This document shows, one piece after another, positions 7,416-12,192 of a stretch of 12,192 nt of DNA. The position numbers and the translations under genes were made by a program. A model generated the notes under the pieces. That model ran no database searches. It was not told the DNA's origin and worked only from the letters and a program-made list of their open reading frames with translations. Position 1 is the first letter of the stretch; each line of letters begins with the position of its first letter. Source of the stretch: Alphaproteobacteria bacterium (GTDB lineage: Bacteria; Pseudomonadota; Alphaproteobacteria; Rhodobacterales; Rhodobacteraceae); NCBI GenBank assembly GCA_030424705.1, contig JAUHWJ010000014.1:1-12192 (forward strand), given 5' to 3'.

Positions 7416-8390
7416 TCATCCGAGGCTCAGGCTCGCCGCGCTCTCGGGCAGCTCCTCGCCGAAGCAGCGCTGGTAGAACTCGGCGACCGTCTGCCGCTCC
7501 AGCTCGTCGCACTTGTTGAGGAAGGTGACGCGGAAGGCGAAGCCGACATCGTGGAAGATCGCCGCATTGTCCGCCCAGGCGATGACGGTGCGCGGGCTCA
7601 TGACGGTGGAGAGGTCCCCGTTCATGAAGGCGCTCCGCGTCAGGTCCGCGACGGTGACCATGCTGGAGATGACCTTCTTGTCCGTCATCGGGCACTTGGC
7701 GTGGACGATCTTCGCCTCCACGTCATGCGGCAGGTAGTTGAGCGTCACGATCATGGACCAGCGGTCCATCTGGCCCTGGTTGATCTGCTGCGTGCCGTGA
7801 TAGAGGCCGGTCGTATCCCCGAGGCCGACCGTGTTCGCAGTAGCGAAGAGCCGGAAGGAGGGATGGGGGTGGATGACCTCGTTCTGGTCGAGCAGGGTCA
7901 GCTTCCCGTCCACCTCCAGCACGCGCTGGATCACGAACATGACGTCAGGGCGCCCGGCGTCATATTCGTCGAAGACGATCGCGGTCGGGTTCCGCAGCGC
8001 CCAGGGGAGGATGCCCTCCTTGAACTCGGTGACCTGAACGCCGTCCTGCAGGCGGATCGCGTCCTTCCCGATCAGGTCGATGCGGGAGATGTGGCTGTCG
8101 AGGTTCACGCGCACGCAGGGCCAGTTGAGCCGCGCCGCGACCTGCTCGATATGCGTCGATTTGCCCGTGCCGTGATAGCCCTGGATCATGACGCGGCGGT
8201 TGAAGGCGAAGCCGGCGAGAATCGCCAGCGTCGTGTCACGGTCGAACACATAGGCCGGGTCGAGGTCGGGCACGCGCTCGGTGCGCTGGGAGAAACCCTT
8301 GACCGGCATGTTCACCTTGAAGCCGAAGACCTTCTCGCAGTCGATCTCCGTGTTCGGCCCGTCCGCCAGGCTGGCTCCGCCATCCGCCAT
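7416..8390 (-). CDS. cobS: Cobaltochelatase subunit CobS
   Basis: CobS is the AAA+ ATPase that drives cobalt insertion in the CobNST complex; CobS and CobT form a ring assembly that acts on the CobN subunit. The 324 residues show an N-terminal segment [14 protein letters not shown] (21-34), Walker [10 protein letters not shown] (71-79), Walker B IVFDEYD (138-144), sensor-1 LFATAN (181-186) and the arginine-rich MSPRTVIAW region (264-272). Three in-frame ATGs lie close together at 8414, 8399 and 8390. GAGGGA (8400-8405, read leftward) is 9 bases from the ATG at 8390 but abuts the one at 8399, so 8390 is preferred. The C-terminus [13 protein letters not shown] is normal for the family. It is the first gene of the cobS - racemase-like - cobT unit. 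CobN is not in the window. Confidence 0.96.
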   Translation of the reverse strand: MADGGASLADGPNTEIDCEKVFGFKVNMPVKGFSQRTERVPDLDPAYVFDRDTTLAILAGFAFNRRVMIQGYHGTGKSTHIEQVAARLNWPCVRVNLDSHISRIDLIGKDAIRLQDGVQVTEFKEGILPWALRNPTAIVFDEYDAGRPDVMFVIQRVLEVDGKLTLLDQNEVIHPHPSFRLFATANTVGLGDTTGLYHGTQQINQGQMDRWSMIVTLNYLPHDVEAKIVHAKCPMTDKKVISSMVTVADLTRSAFMNGDLSTVMSPRTVIAWADNAAIFHDVGFAFRVTFLNKCDELERQTVAEFYQRCFGEELPESAASLSLG

Positions 8391-8422
8391 CGTTCGCATT
8401 CCCTCGTTTCGCATCGCGCCAC

Positions 8423-8451
8423 GTTGTAGGGGCGGGGCAGGGGCGAAGCAA
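8423..8451 (-). promoter_or_regulatory. Candidate sigma-70 promoter of the cobS operon
   Basis: Read leftward, TTGCTT (8446-8451) and TACAAC (8423-8428) are separated by 17 bases and match the -35 and -10 consensus at 3 and 4 of 6 positions. The predicted transcript would start near 8416, leaving a 5' leader of about 26 bases with the GAGGGA ribosome binding site. The -10 box is one of the few AT-richer spots in this intergenic region. Confidence 0.4.
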
Positions 8452-8461
8452 GCGGGGCCCG

Positions 8462-8491
8462 TTGACAGCGGGCCGCGCCGCGCGCCATCTC
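8462..8491 (+). promoter_or_regulatory. Candidate promoter of the PLP-enzyme gene with consensus -35 box
   Basis: A perfect TTGACA (8462-8467) is followed 18 bases later by CATCTC (8486-8491), a weak -10 match. Transcription would begin at about 8498-8500, at or next to the ATG at 8500. No Shine-Dalgarno sequence is present before that ATG, which fits a leaderless mRNA. The -35 box is clear; the -10 assignment is uncertain. Confidence 0.35.
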
Positions 8492-8499
8492 GCGCCGCC

Positions 8500-9693
8500 A
8501 TGACCCATGATCCCCGCTCCGTCACCCGCCGCGTCGCCGCGCCCGTCTCCGTCTCGCGGCCCGTCTCCTCCCCGATCCACACCTCGGTCGTCTATCGCTC
8601 GACCGATGCGGACGAACTCGACTCGCAATATGAGGGCCGCGCGAAGGGCTACACCTACAGCCGCGAAGGGCACCCGAACGCCACCATCGTGGCGGAGAAG
8701 ATCGACTGGCTCGAAGGCGTGAAGCCGGAATGGGGCGGCGGCGTCGTCGTCGCCTCCGGCATGGCCGCCGTCTCGACCATGCTGCTCGCCCTGATGCGGG
8801 CCGGGGACCATGTGGTGGCCGGCAACCAGCTCTACGGCCGCTCGCTCCGCCTGATGACGCAGGACATGCCGCGCATGGGCTTCGGCGTGACCCTGGCGGA
8901 CCCGACGGACGCTTCGGCGATCCGCGCCGCAATCCGGCCCGAGACGCGGCTGATCCTGGTCGAGACCGTCTCCAACCCCACGCTCCGCGTCGCGGACATG
9001 GCGGGGATCGCCGCGGCGGCGAAGGAGGCGGGCGTCCTCCTCGCGGTGGACAACACCTTCACCACGCCGCGCGGCTGGAAGCCCTTCGAGAACGGGGCGG
9101 ACATCGTGATCCACTCCCTCACCAAGCTCCTCGCCGGGCATTCGGATGCGATGCTCGGCTATGTTGCGGGCCGGACGCCGGAGATGAACAAGGCGTTCTA
9201 CGACGCTGCGGTGACATGGGGCTTCGCGCCCTCGCCCTTCGATTGTTGGCTGACGGAGCGCGGCCTCTCCACCTTCACGCTCCGCTATGACCGGGCGGAG
9301 GCGACCGCCGCGGCGCTGGCGGACCGTCTGGCGGGGCTGAAGGGCGTGAAGCGCGTGCTCTATCCGGGCCGGTCCGACCATCCGGACCATAACCGGGCCG
9401 GCGATCTCCTGAAGGGCCGGTTCGGAAACATGGTCAGCTTTGTGCTCGACGGCGGGCGGGACACCGTCAACCGCTTCCTCCGCGCGGCCGAGCACATCCC
9501 CTTCGCGCCGACGCTGGGCGATGTCGGGACGACCCTCTCGCATCCCGCCTCCTCCTCCCATCGCGGGCTCACGGCGGAGGCCCGCGCCGCGATCGGGATC
9601 GAGGAGGGCTTCATCCGTACCTCCGTCGGCGTCGAGGAGCCGGAGCAGCTGATCGGAGAGATCGAGCGCGCAGTCGCCGCCTCGCGCGGCTGA
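8500..9693 (+). CDS. PLP-dependent trans-sulfuration enzyme (cystathionine gamma-synthase/beta-lyase family)
   Basis: This belongs to the Cys/Met-metabolism PLP family (fold type I, cytoplasmic tetramers). Members catalyse gamma-synthase, beta-lyase, gamma-lyase or sulfhydrylase reactions on homoserine or cysteine derivatives. Key residues are the phosphate/substrate-binding [10 protein letters not shown] (51-60), SGMAA (86-90), the PLP ring-binding VDNTFTTP (183-190) and the Schiff-base lysine in HSLTK (Lys209). The late motif is [17 protein letters not shown] (338-354), followed by IRTSVGVEE (372-380) with the conserved carboxylate-binding Arg373. Length is 397 residues, normal. The YSRxGNPT motif typical of MetB/MetC reads YSREGHPN, marking a distinct subfamily whose exact substrate I cannot assign. 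The ATG at 8500 has no Shine-Dalgarno; no start codon lies closely upstream in frame. It is divergent from cobS and convergent with the EutA-like gene. Confidence 0.9.
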   Translation: MTHDPRSVTRRVAAPVSVSRPVSSPIHTSVVYRSTDADELDSQYEGRAKGYTYSREGHPNATIVAEKIDWLEGVKPEWGGGVVVASGMAAVSTMLLALMRAGDHVVAGNQLYGRSLRLMTQDMPRMGFGVTLADPTDASAIRAAIRPETRLILVETVSNPTLRVADMAGIAAAAKEAGVLLAVDNTFTTPRGWKPFENGADIVIHSLTKLLAGHSDAMLGYVAGRTPEMNKAFYDAAVTWGFAPSPFDCWLTERGLSTFTLRYDRAEATAAALADRLAGLKGVKRVLYPGRSDHPDHNRAGDLLKGRFGNMVSFVLDGGRDTVNRFLRAAEHIPFAPTLGDVGTTLSHPASSSHRGLTAEARAAIGIEEGFIRTSVGVEEPEQLIGEIERAVAASRG

Positions 9694-9704
9694 CCGCTCA
9701 GCCG
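9687..9704. terminator. Hairpin holding both stop codons of a convergent gene pair
   Basis: CGGCTGA-CCGC-TCAGCCG is a perfect 7-bp stem with a 4-base loop. The TGA of the PLP-enzyme gene (9691-9693) and the TGA of the opposite EutA-like gene (9698-9700) form the two sides of the stem next to the loop. It can act on both transcripts. No T-tract follows in either direction. The design is the same as at 1997-2016. Confidence 0.5.
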
Positions 9705-10447
9705 GCGCGGAGCCCCTGCATCAGCCGCCCCGGCGCGCCGGCCGCCGGCTGAAACCCGGCGAGCGAGAGCATCCGCCAGCCGAGCGCGAGGTTGGAGGAG
9801 AGGAAGGGCCGGCCGCTCTCCGCCTCCATCGCCTCGACGATCCCGAGCGTGCGGAGATTGGTGCAGGAGGCGAAAACGGCCTCCACCCCCGGCGCCGCGG
9901 CGAGCCGCAGCGCGGCCTCCAGCGTCGAGGCTTCCGCGATCCGGGCGACCGTCGCCTCCCGCTCCTCCTCGAAGGATGCGAAGGCGGCGATCTCGATCCC
10001 GGCCGCCTCCAGCGCCGCTCGCATCGCGGCGGAGACTTCGGGCCGGTAGGGCGTGAGGAAGCCGATCCGCCGCGCGCCGAGTGCGCGCAGAGCGGCGATG
10101 ACGGCGGAAAGCGGCTCCGTCACCGGAACGCCGGGCAGGGCGGCGCCGACCAGCGAGGCGACCCGTTCCGGCCCGATCACCGTCGCGCCCGACGTGCAGC
10201 CGTAGCCGACGGCGCGGAGGACGGGAGCGGGGAGGAGCGCGGCGGAGGCTGTCATCTCCCCCGCCATCGCCGCCAGCGTCTGCTTCGTCACGGTCGGAGC
10301 GGAGGGGATGCGGCTGTGATAGAGCGGCGCGTCCTCGGGGATCATCCGCCGCATCTCGGGCTCGAGCGTCTCGTCCGTCGCCAGCACGATGAGGCCGAGC
10401 GCGCCGGTCGCCGCAAAGCCGCCATCCGTCTCGAACTCCGCGCGCAT
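9698..10447 (-). CDS. Maleate isomerase / EutA-like Asp/Glu racemase-superfamily enzyme
   Basis: A 249-residue member of the group containing maleate cis-trans isomerase, arylmalonate decarboxylase and the ectoine-utilisation protein EutA, which work through cysteine residues without a cofactor. Both cysteine motifs are intact: GYGCTSG (81-87, Cys84) and ASCTNLRT (193-200, Cys195). Other family features are LIVLATDETLEPEMRRMIP (19-37), TEPLSAVIAALRALGARRIGFLTPY (110-134) and LSSNLALGWRML (216-227). The first 15 or so residues extend beyond the usual start, but the ATG at 10447 has GAGGAGG 5 bases upstream and is kept. It follows the M24 gene with a 10-base gap, so it is the third gene of the right-end operon. 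Substrate is unknown; a keto/dicarboxylic acid or an intermediate of nitrogen-compound breakdown is plausible. It differs from the cysteine-less relative at 6719-7411. Confidence 0.85.
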   Translation of the reverse strand: MRAEFETDGGFAATGALGLIVLATDETLEPEMRRMIPEDAPLYHSRIPSAPTVTKQTLAAMAGEMTASAALLPAPVLRAVGYGCTSGATVIGPERVASLVGAALPGVPVTEPLSAVIAALRALGARRIGFLTPYRPEVSAAMRAALEAAGIEIAAFASFEEEREATVARIAEASTLEAALRLAAAPGVEAVFASCTNLRTLGIVEAMEAESGRPFLSSNLALGWRMLSLAGFQPAAGAPGRLMQGLRAG

Positions 10448-10457
10448 GGGCGCCTCC

Positions 10458-11576
10458 TCAGATCACGGGAAGCTCAGGCGGCGCGCGCTCCGTGAGGAGC
10501 CGCGCGCCATCCTCTTGGACGACGATGACCTCCTCCGCCACCATCATCAACCCCGGCCCCGTCTCGACCGAGGGCTCGAGCGTGAGGACCATGCCGGAAC
10601 GGAGCGGCGTCTCGTCCCAGGGGGCGAGGCTCGGCGGCTCCGTGAGCTGCATCCCGAGCCCGTGGCCGAAGCGGCCGACATCGCCCCCGGCGCTCGCGCC
10701 GAGGCTCTCCGCCATCGCCCGCCAGAGCCCGGCGCAGGTCTCCCCCGGCCGCGCCGCAGCGAGCCCCGCCTCGACCGCCGCATGAAGCCGCGCATGGCCG
10801 CGCCGCGCCGCGTCCGAAGCATGGCCAAGCGCGAAATTGCGGTCGAAATCGCAGAAATAGCCTTCGAGGCTCGCGCCGGTGTCGAGCATCAGCACGTCGC
10901 CCTCGCAAAGCGGCTCCGGGCCGGGCGGCGAGATCACGTCGGCATAGCCCTCCGGCCCATGCCCGCCGACGAGATAGGGAACCTCCTCCGCCCCCGCCTC
11001 CAGCAGCGCGACTCGGAAGGCGCGGAAGGCCGCCGCCATGCTCATTCCGGGCGCGAAGAGCGCGGGCGCGCGGGCGAAGGCGGCGGAGCCGATCCGGCAG
11101 ATCGCCCCGATCTTCGCGATCTCCGCCGCACTCTTGACCATGCGTAGGTCGCGGAGGAGCGGGGCGGCGTCCCCGAACTCCCGCCCGAGCGCGCGGAGAT
11201 CGGCGAGCGGCATCCTGAGGCTCGTCTCCGGTCCCATCGGAAGGCCGAGGCGCGGATAGGGGCGGAGCGCGTCGCGAAGGAGGCTCACGCCGTCATCATC
11301 GGGGCGGGGCGCGGGCCATGTCCGCATATCCTCCACCCAGGTCTGCGCCATCAGCGCGGCGCCGATCTCCGGGATGACGGCGACGGGCCGCCCCTCCCGC
11401 GGCAGGATCAGGAACCAGGGCCGCGTCGGGCTGAGCCAGAAGGCGGTGCGGAAGCCGCTGAAATACCGGAACTCGGGCTCCGTGGTAAGGAGGATCGCAT
11501 CGAACCCCGCCGCCGCCATCGCCGCCTGCGCGCGCGCCGTCCGCGCCTCGTATTCCGCCTGTGGAAAGTCAGGCAT
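10458..11576 (-). CDS. M24-family metallohydrolase (Xaa-Pro peptidase / ectoine hydrolase type)
   Basis: A 372-residue protein with an N-terminal creatinase-like domain (about 5-140, AAAGFDAILLTTEPEFRYFSGF at the front) and a C-terminal pita-bread metalloprotease domain (about 150-365). The five expected metal ligands are visible: Asp232 (LDTG), Asp243 (CDFDR), His305 (FGHGLG), Glu334 (LTLEPS) and Glu348 or Glu349 (VAEEVIVV). A dinuclear-metal hydrolase acting on a peptide or amide bond is therefore likely. Related members include prolidases, creatinase and the ectoine hydrolase DoeA/EutD, and sequence alone does not separate these. The ATG at 11576 overlaps the end of the upstream PLP-enzyme gene by 8 bases. 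GAGGGG lies 7 bases before it, so translation is probably coupled. The context (ammonia-lyase-like enzyme before, EutA-like enzyme after) argues for catabolism of a small amide or peptide-like compound rather than general protein turnover. Confidence 0.88.
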   Translation of the reverse strand: MPDFPQAEYEARTARAQAAMAAAGFDAILLTTEPEFRYFSGFRTAFWLSPTRPWFLILPREGRPVAVIPEIGAALMAQTWVEDMRTWPAPRPDDDGVSLLRDALRPYPRLGLPMGPETSLRMPLADLRALGREFGDAAPLLRDLRMVKSAAEIAKIGAICRIGSAAFARAPALFAPGMSMAAAFRAFRVALLEAGAEEVPYLVGGHGPEGYADVISPPGPEPLCEGDVLMLDTGASLEGYFCDFDRNFALGHASDAARRGHARLHAAVEAGLAAARPGETCAGLWRAMAESLGASAGGDVGRFGHGLGMQLTEPPSLAPWDETPLRSGMVLTLEPSVETGPGLMMVAEEVIVVQEDGARLLTERAPPELPVI

Positions 11577-12192
11577 CCTCCGGCCCCTCGCTGAGAAAGA
11601 CGAGCGCGCGGCTCTCCGGTTCGAGCCCCGCCACGCCGTCCCGCGCCGCCGCTTCGAGCCCCGCGAACCCCGCGCCGCCCGAAGGCGTGGTGGCGAGCCC
11701 CGCCTCGCCGAGCGCCCGCGCGGCTCCTTCCGCCTCCGCCTCCGTCACGGTCATGAAGAGGTCTGCGTCCCGCGCCAGCGCTGCGAGGGCGAGATGCGAA
11801 GGCTCCTTGCAGTCGAGCCGCCCCATGATCGAAACGGGCCCGGGCGCTACCGCAGGCCGCCCCGCCCGCACGCTTTCGAGCAAAGCGGGCGCGAAGGCGG
11901 GCTCGACCACGACGATGACCGGCCCCGCGCCCCAGACCCGCCGCGCATGGGCGGCGACGGCGGCGGCGAGCCCGCCGACCCCGGCCTGGAGGAAGAGATG
12001 CGTCGGCGGCGCAGGAATCGCCTCCGCCGCTTCCGCCGCCATTATTAGGTAGCCCTCCATCACGTCCCGCGCCGGGGCGGCGTAACCGAGCCAGCTCGAA
12101 TCGGAGAGGAGGAACCACCCCTCCCGCCCCGCCGACTCCGCCGCCGCCGCCATCGCCTCCTCATAGATCGCGCCGCGGCGGATGACGCGCGC
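11569..12192 (-). CDS. Diaminopropionate ammonia-lyase-like PLP enzyme, N-terminus cut by window edge
   Basis: The 207 C-terminal residues of a fold-type II PLP enzyme; the frame stays open to the right edge and the lysine-bearing N-terminal half lies outside. The order of segments resembles diaminopropionate ammonia-lyase (DpaL/YgeX). It runs GWFLLSDSSWLGY near the front, RDVMEGYLIMAAE, then PTHLFLQAGVGGLAAAV (a glycine-rich PLP-phosphate loop), IVVVEP, SIMGRLDCKEPSHLAL, TPSGGAGFAGL and a final FLSEGPEDA. DpaL converts 2,3-diaminopropionate to pyruvate and two ammonia. Serine/threonine dehydratases and the hydroxyectoine protein EutB are more distant alternatives, and the substrate may differ. 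An internal ATG at 12153 is not the true start, because homologous sequence continues upstream of it. The stop lies 8 bases inside the M24 gene. Confidence 0.8.
   Translation of the reverse strand, partial: ARVIRRGAIYEEAMAAAAESAGREGWFLLSDSSWLGYAAPARDVMEGYLIMAAEAAEAIPAPPTHLFLQAGVGGLAAAVAAHARRVWGAGPVIVVVEPAFAPALLESVRAGRPAVAPGPVSIMGRLDCKEPSHLALAALARDADLFMTVTEAEAEGAARALGEAGLATTPSGGAGFAGLEAAARDGVAGLEPESRALVFLSEGPEDA

Noticed and set aside
7368..8429. 353-codon plus-strand open frame opposite cobS
   Set aside because: CobS on the minus strand has complete Walker A and B motifs. The plus frame has no domain, and its long length reflects third-position GC bias.
8236..9561. 441-codon minus-strand open frame opposite the PLP-enzyme gene
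   Set aside because: It is antisense to the catalytic lysine region and all conserved motifs of the trans-sulfuration enzyme, and is His/Arg/Gly-rich without a recognisable fold.

Overview
This is a very GC-rich, densely coding window from an aerobic alphaproteobacterium, most likely a member of the Rhodobacterales. That placement is an inference from three things: the base composition and codon use, the CobS/CobT pair of the aerobic cobaltochelatase, and the resemblance of several proteins to families common in that order. No rRNA, tRNA, CRISPR array, insertion sequence, integrase or phage gene is visible. The longest stretch without a gene is about 196 bases, between glnB and nnr.

Layout from left to right. 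(1) The PII nitrogen-sensor gene glnB, cut by the left edge, reads leftward. It is divergent from nnr, a fused NAD(P)HX epimerase/dehydratase that repairs damaged nicotinamide cofactors. (2) nnr converges on ribE (riboflavin synthase), and a 20-bp perfect palindrome contains both stop codons. (3) Divergent from ribE is a KpsS-like capsule gene without other capsule genes nearby, then a small two-helix membrane protein, then a GNAT acetyltransferase whose start overlaps the preceding gene. (4) A leftward cluster, cobS - Asp/Glu racemase-like gene - cobT, supplies two of the three subunits of the aerobic cobaltochelatase (cobalt insertion in B12 synthesis). The inserted racemase-like protein lacks both catalytic cysteines of its superfamily. 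(5) Divergent from cobS is a Cys/Met-metabolism PLP enzyme of the cystathionine gamma-synthase type. It has a consensus -35 box very close to its start and no Shine-Dalgarno sequence, so its mRNA may be leaderless. (6) The right end holds a tightly packed leftward operon: a diaminopropionate ammonia-lyase-like PLP enzyme (cut by the right edge), an M24 (Xaa-Pro peptidase/ectoine hydrolase type) metallohydrolase, and an EutA/maleate-isomerase-like protein with both catalytic cysteines. This looks like a catabolic module for a small nitrogenous compound that cannot be named from the sequence.

Most of the window is conserved chromosomal housekeeping. The parts most likely to hold something undescribed are the right-end trio, the cysteine-less racemase paralogue inside the cobS-cobT operon, and the repeated design at convergent gene ends where both stop codons lie inside one hairpin.
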